From Photobacterium jeanii (GTDB lineage: Bacteria > Pseudomonadota > Gammaproteobacteria > Enterobacterales > Vibrionaceae), in NCBI RefSeq assembly GCF_001650345.1, contig NZ_LVHF01000012.1, positions 1-64,000 on the forward strand: DNA of 64,000 nucleotides. The letters are read 5' to 3'. Shown piece by piece: positions 33,654-44,961 of this stretch. The notes beneath the pieces were generated by a model. That model had not been told where the DNA came from, did no database searches, and saw only the letters and a program-made list of their open reading frames with translations. How positions within the stretch are numbered: position 1 is the first letter of the stretch; each line of letters starts with the position of its first letter. The translations under genes and the position numbers were made by a program.

Positions 33654-36600
33654 TTATTTGATATTACAAATCTTCGCCCAGCTGCCGTCGCTACCAGGTT
33701 CAGCGCTAGTCCACCAATTCGCTTTGTAGACGACTTGATTGTGGATCATCTTATCGCCTTGGTTCGCGTGGCTTGGATTACCAGACCAATCCGATTGAGG
33801 CCAGTTAGGGTAGGTATTAATGCCTGTTGTTACGCATTCACCGTTATCGCCACCGTTGTTTCCACCATTGCTGATATCACCAATCGGTAGTGTTGGTTGT
33901 TCAAACTTAAATGCGTACTGCTTGCCGTTCACCGTCACACTGTAGTTAGCAGGACCAGAAATAGGTAGGTAATAAACCATGTCTAGTTCGTAAGTACCGC
34001 CATTTGGAAGTGCTTTCCATGATGGTAGGGTAAAGGCAACACGGTGCATTTCACCGGTTAGACCGCCAATGTTATTGGCTTGGCTGTGACCAGAAGCGAT
34101 CACTTTCAAACCGCCACCTGACTGATCTTTCGCATTATCCGGTGCTGACGTTGGAATATCGAATTGGAATTCCGTGCCACCTGGTAGCTCATGACCCGTG
34201 TTATTGGTAAAGGTAACTTTAGGGTTGATTGGGTAGTTTTGATCGCCCACTTTGAAGCCGCCGACAGAAACTTTTATGTCTAGTGCCTCTGTTGGAATCG
34301 CGCCAGTTGCAACCTTATTACCATATGGTGCTGCTGACTTGAACTTGTCGTACATCGCCTTGGTCATGGTATTACCCATGTGGTATTCACCATTGCCAGT
34401 CTTACAAGCCGCTTCACTCAAGTCGATGGTGGTACGGTTGCCGTTTGCATCTAGGTTATAACAGTTATAGTCACCTGCTAGTTCCCAGAACATGATGCCA
34501 CCGATGCCTTTGTCGACAACGTAGTCAGCTTTCACATTGATTGAGTCTTTATCTTCAGTTGATAGGAAGACTTTCTTCTCTGCGTTCCATAGCCAAGGAG
34601 CGACTGCGATATTGTCGTAGTGACGAACGTAATTACCAATTAATTTGTCATCAGGATCATTTGCAGGGTCTAGACCATATGCAGCGGTGTAGCTACCGTA
34701 GATACCTTGTGCCAAGTTTTTCGCATGCCACATTGGGTTAGAGCCAGCACCCATTTCTTTACCTGCGGCATCAAGATCATGCCACATGTTGTCGATACCA
34801 ATTGCGCCGTAACCACAGTTATTCTTCTCGCCTTCACCTGTCCCTGCTGGACATTGTGATTGGTTTGGTAGTGGTGCGCGACCCCAAAGGCCGTTTTCTC
34901 CACCATTAACGCCTTGCCAACCACGGGTGTAGTATGGAACACCAATGTTGATACGGCCCGCAGGCATAGAGCCACGGAAGTAGTGGTAAGCCCAGTCAGT
35001 GTTTAGGTAACCAATACCACCGTATGCTGCGGTATTGTATACGTTCCACATTGCTAGCTCTGAGTCTTTACCTGTATCGTAAAGTGCTGCGTTATGACCT
35101 ACGTGGTCATTCCATGCACCGTGTAAGTCGTAAGACATGATATTCACGTAATCGAGGTACTTAGTTACATCGAAAGTTTCCATACCACGTAGCAGGTAAC
35201 CCGAAGAAGGTGCTGCGATGGTTAGCATGTAGTGAATGCCATCTTGCGCCGATGCGTGGTCGAGTTTTTGACGAAGCACTTTCATCAGCTCTTGATAAGA
35301 TGCCCATAGGTAAGGACGACGTGGTTCCATGAAGTTCTTATCATCTGGGTTACCCGCGCCTGCCATCGAAGTAGGGTATTCGTAGTCGATATCAAGACCA
35401 TCGAACTTGTACTTACGCATAGCTTCAACAGCGGATGCAGCAAATTTCTCGATACCAGCATGGTTGATTGAACCATCGGCATTAGTTGTCATGGAGTAGA
35501 AACCACCATCAGCAACACGTTTACCGTCTGGGCCGAAGTGACCACCTGTTTCTGCCCAACCACCGATTGAAATTAGGGTCTTCACATCGTGTTTTTGTTT
35601 GTAGGTCGCAAGTGCACCGAAGTGACCCTTGAAGCCTAAAGTTGGATCGATTTCAACTCCAGCCCACTCTTTACCAGTTGCAACGTTGTTAGGATCGTTC
35701 ACATTACCTAGGTTGATCTTACCGTCAGCACCAATGCCCATGAAGGCGTAGTTAATGTGGGTCAGTTGTTCCCAAGGAATGTCTTTGACTAGGTATTGGC
35801 TTTGAGGATCGTCACCAGAACGCCAGCTGGTGAAGTAACCAATAACACGACGAGGGTGGTCGGCCCCCATATTTTCACGGCCATCTTGGTCGTAAACGGT
35901 ACAGTAAGGTACGTTCACCCCTTCAGTTTGGTATAAACCATCTGGACGACAAGTTTTAGCAACGGCGCCGTCTTTCACTGTAAGCGTGACATTCGCTGAA
36001 TTGCCTGTTGCCCCCTTATCATCTGTCGCGCGGCTAAATACTTTTAGGCTGCCTGCCTTCGCTGTTTTATAAGCCAGTGTGTACGGGGCGGTTGCTGCGG
36101 TGCCAACGAGTTTACCGTCAACAAAGAAATCCACTTTTTCGACTGTACCGTCTTTGTCAGCTGCGGTCGCAGTGAAAGTCACTACATCGCCTAGCTTAAC
36201 GTTAGTTGCAGATAATGAAACAGACGTTGTTGGAGCGGCGTTTGAACTGTCGGTTACATTGATCTTAGTAACTGATTCTGCGGTTGCACCTTTATCATCA
36301 AAGGCAACCGCTTTAATGTTTTGATTGCCAGCAATGGCTGTCCAATTCGTAACATAAGGGGCTTTGGTTACGGTGGCGATAAGTTTTGCGCCAACATAAA
36401 ACTCTACCTTGGCAATGGTACCGTCTTTGTCTGCGGCATTCGCCGATACTACTACAACGTCACCAACTTTAATGGCATCTGTTGCAAGCGGAGAGGTAAG
36501 ACTTACCGTTGGTAATTCATTTGCGCCGTTTGAACTACAATCGTCTACAAAGCTCCACTCTTGGTGAGCGCCTGAATGTGTCGCTGGGTTATTACCTTGC

Positions 36601-36797
36601 GTCCACCAGTTTGCTTTATACACCTTATTTGCTTCTTGCACTTGAGAACCGCCTGAATAGGCTTTGTTACTTTCCCAAACATCAATATTGCTACAATCCA
36701 TTGCAGCATGTGCGTTAAAAGCGAGTGCACATGAAACAGCAAGAGTGCTGAGCATAAAGCTTTGCTTTGCAACTTTCCTTGATTTCGAATGTGTCAT
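33654..36797 (-). CDS. chiA: Secreted GH18 chitinase with two CBM5/12 modules
   Basis: 1047 residues. The signal peptide ends near residue 32 (FNAHA-A). A CBM5/12 chitin-binding module covers ~35-88 ([12 protein letters not shown]). Two bacterial Ig-like domains follow at ~95-182 and ~187-275, each beginning with a [11 protein letters not shown]- or [11 protein letters not shown]-like strand. The GH18 barrel spans ~316-760, with catalytic motif DGLDIDYE at 466-473 and E473 as the acid. A C-terminal region leads to a second CBM5/12 at ~995-1047 ([10 protein letters not shown]). It hydrolyses chitin outside the cell. Vibrio chitinases of this build are called ChiA or ChiA-1; which paralogue it is cannot be decided here. 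Confidence 0.94.
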   Translation of the reverse strand: MTHSKSRKVAKQSFMLSTLAVSCALAFNAHAAMDCSNIDVWESNKAYSGGSQVQEANKVYKANWWTQGNNPATHSGAHQEWSFVDDCSSNGANELPTVSLTSPLATDAIKVGDVVVVSANAADKDGTIAKVEFYVGAKLIATVTKAPYVTNWTAIAGNQNIKAVAFDDKGATAESVTKINVTDSSNAAPTTSVSLSATNVKLGDVVTFTATAADKDGTVEKVDFFVDGKLVGTAATAPYTLAYKTAKAGSLKVFSRATDDKGATGNSANVTLTVKDGAVAKTCRPDGLYQTEGVNVPYCTVYDQDGRENMGADHPRRVIGYFTSWRSGDDPQSQYLVKDIPWEQLTHINYAFMGIGADGKINLGNVNDPNNVATGKEWAGVEIDPTLGFKGHFGALATYKQKHDVKTLISIGGWAETGGHFGPDGKRVADGGFYSMTTNADGSINHAGIEKFAASAVEAMRKYKFDGLDIDYEYPTSMAGAGNPDDKNFMEPRRPYLWASYQELMKVLRQKLDHASAQDGIHYMLTIAAPSSGYLLRGMETFDVTKYLDYVNIMSYDLHGAWNDHVGHNAALYDTGKDSELAMWNVYNTAAYGGIGYLNTDWAYHYFRGSMPAGRINIGVPYYTRGWQGVNGGENGLWGRAPLPNQSQCPAGTGEGEKNNCGYGAIGIDNMWHDLDAAGKEMGAGSNPMWHAKNLAQGIYGSYTAAYGLDPANDPDDKLIGNYVRHYDNIAVAPWLWNAEKKVFLSTEDKDSINVKADYVVDKGIGGIMFWELAGDYNCYNLDANGNRTTIDLSEAACKTGNGEYHMGNTMTKAMYDKFKSAAPYGNKVATGAIPTEALDIKVSVGGFKVGDQNYPINPKVTFTNNTGHELPGGTEFQFDIPTSAPDNAKDQSGGGLKVIASGHSQANNIGGLTGEMHRVAFTLPSWKALPNGGTYELDMVYYLPISGPANYSVTVNGKQYAFKFEQPTLPIGDISNGGNNGGDNGECVTTGINTYPNWPQSDWSGNPSHANQGDKMIHNQVVYKANWWTSAEPGSDGSWAKICNIK

Positions 36798-37169
36798 TAT
36801 AACGTCCTTAAGTTACGAGTTATGGAATCTCTAAATACACAGCAACGAAACTTAATAATTGCCGTGAATCAACTATAAAAGGGAGCGTTAAATATTCACT
36901 ATTTATTATTGAAATATACACACGCTGTCGCAAAGCAGTGTCGGCATCATGTAACAATAGAAAAGGTATTTTGCAGCAATCACTGATTATTATAGTATTA
37001 TTCCTTGATGGTATAACTTGTTGTAATTAAAGTGTTTTGGTGGTTTTATGATGCCCGTGCAGCTTATTTGTAATGATGAGTAGGGGTTGCATCAATAAGC
37101 GTTAAGTTAGAAAAAGGAAGAACTTCAAGTAAGTTGGAGCGGGGAGAAATGCCCAAGGGAATTGTTGAT
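36798..37169. other. Chitinase promoter region
   Basis: 372 bp upstream of the chitinase. The proximal part is AT-rich. I see no convincing CRP or chitin-regulator site and no small gene. Confidence 0.4.
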
Positions 37170-37196
37170 AAATAAGCGCGGCAAAATAACCGCGCT
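37170..37196 (-). terminator. Probable terminator of the UPF0319 gene
   Basis: A 7-bp GC-rich stem (AGCGCGG with CCGCGCT) with an 8-nt loop, followed on the minus strand by TATTT. The U-tract is weak. Confidence 0.55.
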
Positions 37197-37213
37197 GGAA
37201 GAGTATGTTGATA

Positions 37214-37867
37214 TTACTCTTGGTTGATACGTGCTTTAAAGCGTGCTTTTGTTGCTTCGTCAGCTTGTGAGTACCAGTAGTTCAACATGTTTTCTGCCAC
37301 ATTTTCGCCTTGCGGTGTTGGCGAGGTTTTCGCAACAGGCTGGGTTGAGGTTACAGCTGGAGTTACAGTCGCTGGTAGCGTGGTTACCGCGACAGCACCG
37401 ATTAATGCAGCAGGTTGCTCTGTTTGGTTGTATGCTGCCATTTCTGCTTCGTAGTTACGACCGAACTGAATACCGTGTTTGATCAGTTTTCCTTGCTCGA
37501 ACTTAACATCGTTGCCACTCGCATCTACCAATGCGATTTTTGGTTTTTTGTTGAAGCGATTGCCTTCAATTTCAGAATTGATTTTTGGAAGCTTCAATGT
37601 GTAATTAGCCTTGTTACCGTCAAACTTCATGATGATCACATCAGAGCTATATACGGTGTAATCACCGTTTTCACGGTAACCGCCTTCATAACGGAATGCG
37701 ATTTGGTTAGTACCATCTTTTAAAGAGAGGGTATCTGTTCCATCGATGCTTTTACCGTTCACTAGCACTAGGCTTGCTGTTGTTGGAAGGTTTACGGTGA
37801 CATCTGCAAGTGCAGGCAAGCTGAGAGAAGCTGCTGCTAAGGCAATACATGCCGTACGAAGTTTCAT
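37214..37867 (-). CDS. UPF0319 (DUF2057) family exported protein, YccT-like
   Basis: 217 residues with a signal peptide cleaved after LPALA. The DUF2057 fold is recognised from VTVNLPTTASLVLVNGKSI, NQIAFRYEGGYR and the strand region around SSDVIIMKFDG. E. coli YccT (CsgI) modulates curli assembly, but the role in Vibrio is unknown. In E. coli the gene lies near rlmI-yccX-tusE-yccA. The same genes follow here at 41-45.6 kb, with the surface-protease gene and a chemoreceptor inserted, so this is conserved synteny. The C-terminal 70 residues are Thr/Pro-rich and then charged. Confidence 0.85.
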   Translation of the reverse strand: MKLRTACIALAAASLSLPALADVTVNLPTTASLVLVNGKSIDGTDTLSLKDGTNQIAFRYEGGYRENGDYTVYSSDVIIMKFDGNKANYTLKLPKINSEIEGNRFNKKPKIALVDASGNDVKFEQGKLIKHGIQFGRNYEAEMAAYNQTEQPAALIGAVAVTTLPATVTPAVTSTQPVAKTSPTPQGENVAENMLNYWYSQADEATKARFKARINQE

Positions 37868-38199
37868 ATCTTATCCTTGAGTCAATACAGAGTATCGAAA
37901 GTTATTATCCTGCTTAATATACCTTATCCACTTTAACAGAAAATGAATGTAACAAGAGATTGTATCTTTTAAATTGTTAATTCGGTTGATTTTTATACGG
38001 GAAGGAGATGAGGGGCAGGATCTCTATTTAGTGAATATATCCGTCTTCATGGATTATTTTGCAATTAAGTTTTCTCAATTTTTATAATGTTTTGCTCGAT
38101 TGCTAGACATTTTTGTCGATGGCATGGTTATATAGCACCTAATAAAACAATGTTTCAAATCTTTCATCTATCGATGAGTTAAATAATAAGAACACAATC
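37868..38199. other. Divergent promoter region
   Basis: 332 bp, AT-rich, between the UPF0319 gene and the surface protease gene. No inverted repeat or known operator stands out. Both promoters must lie here. Confidence 0.4.
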
Positions 38200-41028
38200 A
38201 TGAAAAAAACAGTCACAGCTTTAGCCGTATTGGGTGCGCTAGCTTCGCCGCTTGCCTTAATGTCTCAAGTAGCTGCACAGCCAGTTGCTTGGGATAAAGC
38301 CGACCAAACTTGGTTGACACAAGAATCGCAACATTTTGCTTTAAGCTTCCGTCATGGCCATGAAGATGATGCCGAGCGTATTTTAAATATTGCTGAACGT
38401 GTTCATACTGAATTGCTCCCTTATTTCAAAACCGCTCCGAAATTAAAAACACAACTCGTGTTAGTTGATGATGTCGATACATCAAATGGGTGGGCGACAC
38501 CAGCACCATTTCCACAGATCCGACTTTACATGTCACCACCGGATGAGGTTAGTAGTTTAGGATCAAATGATGAGTGGATGCACAATTTGCTTCGTCATGA
38601 ATATGTGCACATTATGCACATGGAGTTAGGAAACGGTGCCGTGAAAGGTTTACGTCAGGTGTTTGGCCGACATGCTTTTCTTTTTCCACATGCTCTAACG
38701 CCATCCATGTTGCTTGAAGGGTTAGCGGTATATTTAGAGACCAACAAAGAGCTAGGCTATGGGCGTTTGCAAAGTAGTCATTTTGATATGCAAATGCGAA
38801 TGGAAGTTGCTGAAGGTAAGAAATCGCTGAAACAGGTTTTAGCGACGACTCGTGAGCAACCATTTAACTCTGCTTATTTGTATGGCGCTTACTTTTATCA
38901 GTATTTAGCTGAAACTTATGGCGATAAAGCGATTCAAGAATACCTGCAAGTGCACAGCCGCAAGATTATTCCTTACTTCTTTATTAGCGGCTCAGCTGAA
39001 AAAGCATTTGGCAAAGATTTCCTTACACTATGGCATGACTTTGATACATACCTTGATAAAAAATATGCTGATCAACTGGCGACGTTAAAAGCTGAGCAAG
39101 TTGTGGGGCAAGATATTGAATCAAATATCTTCAAACAAGTTATGACAACCGGAAATAGCGGTTACTTGGTGAACAAATCGAATGGCGAAGATCGTCCTGA
39201 ATTGAGTTTACTTACGCTAGAAAACGGCAAACCGCAATGGCAAGGTCTTGTTCATACTAAAGGCGTGAGCGCGATGGATAGCCATCCTCAAGCCGGGATC
39301 GCCGTTTCTCGGGCTATTAGCTATGTTGATGGGCGTTTGACGAACGATATTTTTGTTTATCGTGATGATGCTTGGCAACGTATAACATCAGGGTCTCGTT
39401 TCCAAAAAGTGCGTTGGATGCCAAATGGTGAGCAGTTGGTGGTAAGTCGCAAAGTGGATGGACTGAGTGAGTTATGGCTGATTGATGCTAAAGCGGGAGG
39501 AAAGGAAACACAATTATGGCAAGGCGCTGAAGAATATGTATTGGGTGACTACACTATTTCACCTAATGGGGAAACTTTGGTTGCGACGATGAAAGACCCA
39601 ATGCAGGGTTGGAATTTAACTCGTTTTGATTTTACAACTCAAAAGTGGGAACCATTAACAGATACCAAGGCAACTGAAAGTAGCCCTGTAATGTTAAGTG
39701 ATAACCGCGTCATGTTTAGCGCTGACTATGACGGTGTGTACAATATTTATGCGATGGACTTGGTGAGTGGTGAGCTTACACAGTGGACTAGTGAAATCGG
39801 AGGAGCCTTTGCGCCACAATGGTTGCCAGAGTCTGGATTAGTGTATCAAGCTTATGATTCTGCAGGTTACACACTTCGTCAGATCGCTCAGCCTAAAGCA
39901 ATTAAGACATTCAATATTGCAAGTCAGCATGGTCGCTATAACTACCCACCTGCAGTGACGAAAGATGTTCAGAAAACTGAGCCTAAACCGTATAGCGCAT
40001 TATCAACAATTTATCCTCGTAGCTGGCTCCCAGTGGTTGGTATTGATGATAAACAATCGTTAGTTGGTGTTTCAACGTCTGGTACCGATGCATTAAATCG
40101 TCATTCATATTCAGCAACTGCAAGTTGGGATGTAACAAACAATCTTGCGAATTATAACCTGCAATATCAATATGATACTCGTTGGTTAGTGGGTCTTGAG
40201 CGTAGTTATGAATTTGAGAAATCGAAAAATCATAAAGATAAGTATCGCATTACAAGCGAAGATAATGTCACGATTCAACGCTCTAATATTTTCAATGCGT
40301 TTGAAGACCAATTAAGTCTTAATGCTGGTGCGGTTTGGAATCGAGAGCGTGTTGAATCTGAGCCAACCAATAGTGGTCTATCTGCGTTTGATGCAAATAA
40401 TGAAGCGTTAGTTGGCCTTGGTTTAGCGTTTGACAACCGTGAAGGTTATCTCAATGTGCCAGGGACGGGATGGGGTCATTATGTTGACTTTGTGGTCGAA
40501 ACCAACGAAGCATTTAAAACTGATTACAAAGGTCAGAAATACCAAGCGCAATGGTTAGGAACATGGGATCTTCCTTCTCGCTTTACCTTAACTGCACGCC
40601 TTGGTGCGGGTTATGCGGATAAAGAAGCGAAGGCTTTCCGCTTAGGTGGCGTGAAAACTTCGAAAGAAGCGGTTATGTTCGGACGTGATACCCAAGCTAT
40701 TCGTGGATACGATGATAACGCTCAGCGCGGTCATCGCTATTTGACTCAGCGTTTAGAGCTTGAGTCTTGGCTTGGCCGAGTTGAGAAAAACTGGAACTTA
40801 TATCCAATTGGTTTGGGTGATATCTCTGGTTCTGTCTTTGTGGACTCAGGTGCGATGTGGGATAGTGGTAATGATCCTAAACAGTTAACTGGTGCAGGTC
40901 TTCAGGTAACGGTTGAAGCCAAATTGGGTTATGGCTTAACGTTACCGCTGTCAGTCGGTTACGCACATGGTTTTGATAGTAAGCTTGGTAAAGATAAAGT
41001 CTATTTCCAAGTGAATGGTACGTTTTAA
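38200..41028 (+). CDS. Surface protein: gluzincin-like domain, beta-propeller and outer-membrane barrel
   Basis: 942 residues. The signal peptide ends near residue 26 (VAAQ). The N-terminal ~60-290 region has RHEYVHIMH, giving H133, E134 and H137, and a possible third zinc ligand, E173, in MLLEGLAVYLET; this is a gluzincin arrangement. Residues ~310-590 contain TolB/PD40-like propeller blades (GSRFQKVRWMPNGEQLVVSR, SPNGETLVAT). Residues ~600-942 form an Omp85-like/surface-antigen barrel ending in VYFQVNGTF. It would anchor a protease-like domain at the cell surface or in the periplasm. All zinc ligands are present. The substrate is unknown. A bidirectional terminator separates it from rlmI. 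Confidence 0.8.
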   Translation: MKKTVTALAVLGALASPLALMSQVAAQPVAWDKADQTWLTQESQHFALSFRHGHEDDAERILNIAERVHTELLPYFKTAPKLKTQLVLVDDVDTSNGWATPAPFPQIRLYMSPPDEVSSLGSNDEWMHNLLRHEYVHIMHMELGNGAVKGLRQVFGRHAFLFPHALTPSMLLEGLAVYLETNKELGYGRLQSSHFDMQMRMEVAEGKKSLKQVLATTREQPFNSAYLYGAYFYQYLAETYGDKAIQEYLQVHSRKIIPYFFISGSAEKAFGKDFLTLWHDFDTYLDKKYADQLATLKAEQVVGQDIESNIFKQVMTTGNSGYLVNKSNGEDRPELSLLTLENGKPQWQGLVHTKGVSAMDSHPQAGIAVSRAISYVDGRLTNDIFVYRDDAWQRITSGSRFQKVRWMPNGEQLVVSRKVDGLSELWLIDAKAGGKETQLWQGAEEYVLGDYTISPNGETLVATMKDPMQGWNLTRFDFTTQKWEPLTDTKATESSPVMLSDNRVMFSADYDGVYNIYAMDLVSGELTQWTSEIGGAFAPQWLPESGLVYQAYDSAGYTLRQIAQPKAIKTFNIASQHGRYNYPPAVTKDVQKTEPKPYSALSTIYPRSWLPVVGIDDKQSLVGVSTSGTDALNRHSYSATASWDVTNNLANYNLQYQYDTRWLVGLERSYEFEKSKNHKDKYRITSEDNVTIQRSNIFNAFEDQLSLNAGAVWNRERVESEPTNSGLSAFDANNEALVGLGLAFDNREGYLNVPGTGWGHYVDFVVETNEAFKTDYKGQKYQAQWLGTWDLPSRFTLTARLGAGYADKEAKAFRLGGVKTSKEAVMFGRDTQAIRGYDDNAQRGHRYLTQRLELESWLGRVEKNWNLYPIGLGDISGSVFVDSGAMWDSGNDPKQLTGAGLQVTVEAKLGYGLTLPLSVGYAHGFDSKLGKDKVYFQVNGTF

Positions 41029-41134
41029 CCTTTAAAGCCTTGTTGAAACGTAACGTATGAAGGCCACCTTGGTATCAGCGATATACGAGGTGGCGAAGTT
41101 AAAACCCACAGAGGTTGCTAACTTCCATGCAAAT

Positions 41135-41168
41135 AAAAAAATCCGAGTGTGTAGCACTCGGATTTTTT
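41135..41168. terminator. Bidirectional terminator between the surface protein gene and rlmI
   Basis: A 14-bp stem (AAAAAATCCGAGTG with CACTCGGATTTTTT) with a 5-nt loop. A and T tracts on both sides serve both convergent genes. Confidence 0.9.
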
Positions 41169-41191
41169 AAATCAGTGGAATGTTATTCCGC

Positions 41192-42382
41192 TTACTTCAC
41201 GTAACAAGCAAAGCCTTTCAGGTAGAAACCTTCAGGGTATGCGCTGTCTAGTGGGTGGTCAGCCGCTTGGCTGAAACGCTCAATAAATTGCACTTCACGA
41301 TGTGCATCAAGCGCAGCATCAGCGATGATCTTCTGGAATAGGTTGTTATCCATTAGACCAGAGCATGAGTATGTTAGTAGCGTGCCGCCAGGTTTTAGGA
41401 TCTGCATTGCTAACATGTTGATGTCTTTGTAGCCACGACAAGCACCTACAAGCTGGTTTTTCGACTCAGCAAATTTAGGTGGATCCATGATCACGACATC
41501 GAACAGTTCACCGCGCTCACGGTATTCACGTAAAAGTTTGAAAACATCCGCATTCAGGAACTCTGCGTTTTCAAGCGGTAAGCCGTTGATTTCTGCATTC
41601 AGACGAGCAGTATCTAACGCGTGTTGGGACACATCGACGTTAACCACTTTGCTTGCATTGCCTTTCAGTGCGTATAAACCAAAGCCACCTGTGTAACAGA
41701 AACAGTTCAGTACGCGTTTACCGTTTACGTATTTTACCGCTGCTTGACGGCTATCACGTTGGTCTAGGTAGAAACCTGTTTTGTGACCACCCATGATATC
41801 AACGTTGATTTTCACACCGTTTTCTTCGATAACCACAAATTGTGGTGGCTCTTGACCTGCAAGAACGCCAGTGCTCATCTTCAAGCCTTCTTTCTTACGT
41901 ACAGCGACGTCAGAGCGCTCGTAGATGTTGCAGTTAGGGTAGCAAGTCGTTAGTGCTTCAATTAATGCTTCTTTTTGGGCTTCAGCACCCGCCGAAAGTA
42001 GCTGACATACAAAGTAGTCTTGGTAGCGGTCAATTGTGATACCTGGTAGGCCATCAGATTCCGCAGCAATTAGGCGGTAACCGGTTAGACCGTCGCGCTC
42101 AGCAAGGATGTCACGCAAACCTTGAGCTTTCTGGATACGGTTGATGAAAAAGTTAACATCAACGTTTTCTTTTTTATCGAAAGTCCATACGCGAACGCGA
42201 ATTTGAGATTGTGGTGAGTATGCACCACGCGCTAGCCATTCACCTTTGTGATCGTAAACGTCAACGGTTTCACCAAGTGCTGGCTTACCTTCAACGCGCT
42301 GAATGCCGCGAGAGAAAATCCAAGGGTGACGACGGCGCAGAGATTTTTCACGTCCCTTCACCAAATAGATAGATGCTGTCAT
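41192..42382 (-). CDS. rlmI: 23S rRNA (cytosine1962-C5)-methyltransferase RlmI
   Basis: 396 residues, the standard length for RlmI (YccW). A PUA-like domain covers ~1-75 ([14 protein letters not shown]). The SAM-binding Rossmann domain has [16 protein letters not shown] as motif [13 protein letters not shown] as motif IV, and TYSCSGLM as motif VI, whose Cys is catalytic. It methylates C1962 of 23S rRNA. It is followed on the same strand by the chemoreceptor gene upstream at 42554. In E. coli the order is rlmI-yccX-tusE-yccA; here the neighbours are conserved but the strands differ. Confidence 0.95.
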   Translation of the reverse strand: MTASIYLVKGREKSLRRRHPWIFSRGIQRVEGKPALGETVDVYDHKGEWLARGAYSPQSQIRVRVWTFDKKENVDVNFFINRIQKAQGLRDILAERDGLTGYRLIAAESDGLPGITIDRYQDYFVCQLLSAGAEAQKEALIEALTTCYPNCNIYERSDVAVRKKEGLKMSTGVLAGQEPPQFVVIEENGVKINVDIMGGHKTGFYLDQRDSRQAAVKYVNGKRVLNCFCYTGGFGLYALKGNASKVVNVDVSQHALDTARLNAEINGLPLENAEFLNADVFKLLREYRERGELFDVVIMDPPKFAESKNQLVGACRGYKDINMLAMQILKPGGTLLTYSCSGLMDNNLFQKIIADAALDAHREVQFIERFSQAADHPLDSAYPEGFYLKGFACYVK

Positions 42383-42489
42383 GACGAGCCTAGTTGGGTG
42401 TTCAATTTGGGGGCGAATAATAGCAACTTATCCCAAGCTGAACAAATCTAGGCTGTGTTTTCGGTAGCTTAAGTGAATGTTGTGGCCAA

Positions 42490-42518
42490 AAGAAAACAAG
42501 CCGCATTGGCGGCTTGTT
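42490..42518 (-). terminator. Terminator of the chemoreceptor gene at 42554
   Basis: A 10-bp stem (AACAAGCCGC with GCGGCTTGTT) with an ATTG loop, followed on the minus strand by TTCTTTT. Confidence 0.82.
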
Positions 42519-42553
42519 GGGTTATAGCGAAAAGCTAATGAACTAGATGTTAT

Positions 42554-43954
42554 TTAGGCTTTTAAGCCGTGCATCAGTGACTCAAGAACATCAGCTTGTT
42601 TATTTAGACGCTCAATTTCAGATGAGGAAGCGTTAATCATGTCAGCAATTTGGTGTGACTGTGTACGAATTTGCTCAACACTATTTGCGATGTTATCGGC
42701 CACCGCACCTTGTTGTTCTGCAGCGGCAGCAATTTCAGTGCTACGGTCGGAAATTTGCTGGTTACGCTCGGTGATTTGACCGATTTCGTTATCCACATTT
42801 TCCATCAGCATTTCGCTGTTTTGCGCATTTGCAACGGTATTATTCATTACGCTTAGCAGCTGCTGGCTATTGTTTTGTAGCGCTTCAATCATTTGTTGGA
42901 TTTCAACGGTAGCCGTTTGGGTACGACCAGCAAGGGTACGCACTTCATCAGCAACTACCGCAAAGCCACGACCTTGTTCACCTGCGCGTGCCGCTTCAAT
43001 GGCAGCATTCAGGGCTAAGAGGTTAGTTTGCTCTGAAATGCTGTTAATGGTGGTGACCACTTCATTAATTTTGGTTGCGTTATGATCAAGCTCTGAAACC
43101 GCTTGTGATGCTTCACCGATTTCACCCGATAAAATAGAAATCGCTGATTTGGTCGCATTGACTTGCTCGCGACCTTTTTCGCTTACAGCTTGTGCTTCGC
43201 GGGTCTGATCGGACGTATCGTGAGCGTGATTAGCTACCTCACGGATTGATGACGCCATTTCTTCAGTGGCACTGGCAAGTGAATCAAGGTGTTGCTGCTG
43301 ACCTGCCGAAAGGTTCTCGCTTTGCTGCGAGGATTGACGAAGTTGGCTGCTGATCTGCTGCATTAACGCGGTTGCTTCTTGTGTCGCTTGGACTAGCTTT
43401 TGTTCGCGCTCGGCAACACGGTCGATAGTGATTGCAATAGTGCTGAACTCATCACGCACTTGAAAGAAGTTGAGGCGACCCGTTAAGTCACCATCAGCAA
43501 GGTTTTGTAACGCTCGGTACATAGTAAACATTGCGCCGCCAATGAAAGTACGAATGTAGTACACCGAGGCAAACATAATGATGAGCAAAACGAATGAAGC
43601 AGCAATCTGAATACCAGACAGGTGAGAAAAGACACTGGTAGGCTCCATTGCCGAAATAGTGTAATTCATGCCGCTGACGCTAGCACTAATTTCACTTGAG
43701 CCGACTTTTAAACCGCTACCAATCAAAAGAGAGCTTGCTTGATTGGCATCAATTTGTTGATTAGACAGCAAGTTTGCCATTGCAGAGACATGGCTTGTTG
43801 TATTTTCAATACGATGTTTATCGGCAGCATCAACTAAAATAGCACTGACGCTTAGAAGAGAGATAAACGGGATGAGAAAGAGAAGCAAAAACTTTTCTTG
43901 TAATTTCAGGTGAATCAGATATTTATCAATCCATCGAAATGCTACTTCTTTCAT
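42554..43954 (-). CDS. Methyl-accepting chemotaxis protein with a short periplasmic sensor
   Basis: 466 residues. A first membrane helix lies near 22-44 and a second near 114-138. The periplasmic region between them is only ~70 residues, too short for a dCache or 4HB domain. A HAMP domain follows (~139-190). The signalling domain ends with the hairpin tip [38 protein letters not shown]. There is no C-terminal CheR-tethering pentapeptide. The receptor probably senses through the membrane or HAMP region, or through a partner protein. It is inserted in the otherwise conserved rlmI-yccX block. Confidence 0.93.
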   Translation of the reverse strand: MKEVAFRWIDKYLIHLKLQEKFLLLFLIPFISLLSVSAILVDAADKHRIENTTSHVSAMANLLSNQQIDANQASSLLIGSGLKVGSSEISASVSGMNYTISAMEPTSVFSHLSGIQIAASFVLLIIMFASVYYIRTFIGGAMFTMYRALQNLADGDLTGRLNFFQVRDEFSTIAITIDRVAEREQKLVQATQEATALMQQISSQLRQSSQQSENLSAGQQQHLDSLASATEEMASSIREVANHAHDTSDQTREAQAVSEKGREQVNATKSAISILSGEIGEASQAVSELDHNATKINEVVTTINSISEQTNLLALNAAIEAARAGEQGRGFAVVADEVRTLAGRTQTATVEIQQMIEALQNNSQQLLSVMNNTVANAQNSEMLMENVDNEIGQITERNQQISDRSTEIAAAAEQQGAVADNIANSVEQIRTQSHQIADMINASSSEIERLNKQADVLESLMHGLKA

Positions 43955-44049
43955 AATAAGTCCTATATTAACAGTAAGAAATGCGCAGTCTTGATAATAA
44001 AACTGTTGGTCTTTATATCGGGTATGAATGGATTATCTTGAGGTGAGCG

Positions 44050-44322
44050 ATGTCACAGATTTGTGTAAAAGCTAAGATACAAGGCAGAGTCCAAGGAGTG
44101 GGGTTCAGATTTCACACCGCACATGAAGGGCTAAAACACGGTTTAACGGGGTACGCTAAGAATTTACCAGACGGCAGTGTCGAAGTATTAGCCTGTGGTC
44201 ATGAAGAGGCAATCAACAAATTGCTGGCATGGCTAGAGCAAGGACCGAAAACGTCGAACGTTACGCATTTAGAATCCGATGAAGTTGATTGGCGTCATGT
44301 CGATGGCTTTGAGATTCTCTAA
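44050..44322 (+). CDS. yccX: Acylphosphatase
   Basis: 90 residues, the typical length of acylphosphatases. Catalytic Arg R20 lies in GRVQGVGFRFHT, and N38 in GYAKNLPDGSVEV positions the water. It hydrolyses acylphosphates such as acetyl phosphate or carbamoyl phosphate in the cytosol. GAGGT lies about 7 nt before the ATG. It is convergent with tusE across a terminator hairpin at 44396-44426. The neighbours rlmI, tusE and yccA agree with the E. coli order. Confidence 0.95.
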   Translation: MSQICVKAKIQGRVQGVGFRFHTAHEGLKHGLTGYAKNLPDGSVEVLACGHEEAINKLLAWLEQGPKTSNVTHLESDEVDWRHVDGFEIL

Positions 44323-44395
44323 GGTGTACAGCTAACGATTAGCTGTATGGAGAGCTTGAAGGGGATTGCTAAGGCTTGGTTAGTAGTTGTAGGTA

Positions 44396-44426
44396 CAAAA
44401 AAGCAGAACTCAATGTTCTGCTTTTT
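44396..44426. terminator. Bidirectional terminator between yccX and tusE
   Basis: A 12-bp stem (AAAAAGCAGAAC with GTTCTGCTTTTT) with a 5-nt loop; A and T tracts serve both strands. Confidence 0.88.
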
Positions 44427-44468
44427 GCTGCATGTTCGCTTTCAGTATACCGATTTGGATACTGGCGG

Positions 44469-44798
44469 TTAGATGCATTTAACTGGTTTTGGCAGACCGG
44501 CAAGCTTAGTCGCTTGCTTTGCTGGGCCTTGTGGGAAAAGCTTGTACAGGTAGCGAGAGTTACCTTTTTCTTCACCGTATTTTTTCGCCATCGCTTTTAC
44601 CAGCATGCGAATAGCAGGGGAAGTATTGAACTCTAGGTAGAATTCACGCACGAAGTTTACAACTTCCCAATGAGCGTCAGAGAGCTCAATTTTTTCTTCT
44701 TCAGCCAGTACAGGAACTAGCTCTGTAGACCAGTCTTCAAGGTTTTTTAAATAGCCTTGAGCATCGGTTTCAATTGTTTTACCTTGGAATTCAAGCAT
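44469..44798 (-). CDS. tusE: DsrC/TusE family sulfurtransferase
   Basis: 109 residues from the ATG at 44798, with GAGG upstream (a TTG four codons earlier is unlikely). The signature C-terminal tail PKPVKCI places the active cysteine at C108, the penultimate residue, as in E. coli TusE. It accepts persulfide from TusBCD and delivers it to MnmA for 2-thiouridine in tRNA. It lies between yccX and yccA as in E. coli. The body has the conserved [17 protein letters not shown] and [14 protein letters not shown] stretches. Confidence 0.95.
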   Translation of the reverse strand: MLEFQGKTIETDAQGYLKNLEDWSTELVPVLAEEEKIELSDAHWEVVNFVREFYLEFNTSPAIRMLVKAMAKKYGEEKGNSRYLYKLFPQGPAKQATKLAGLPKPVKCI

Positions 44799-44875
44799 GG
44801 TGCGCCTCAATATATGGAACGCAGCAAGGATAGTGATTCCCGCCTAAGCCTGCAAGTAGCAAATTGGATTGGATC

Positions 44876-44901
44876 AAAAAAGCACCCCGAAGGGTGCTTT
44901 T
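44876..44901 (-). terminator. Terminator of yccA
   Basis: A 10-bp stem (AAAAGCACCC with GGGTGCTTTT) with a CGAA loop. On the minus strand it is followed by TTGATCC after the T run of the stem. Confidence 0.85.
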
Positions 44902-44961
44902 GATTTTCTACAGCCAAGAAAGTGGTTTTCGCTTTCTTGCTCAGTGCTACAACCAGCGAGA

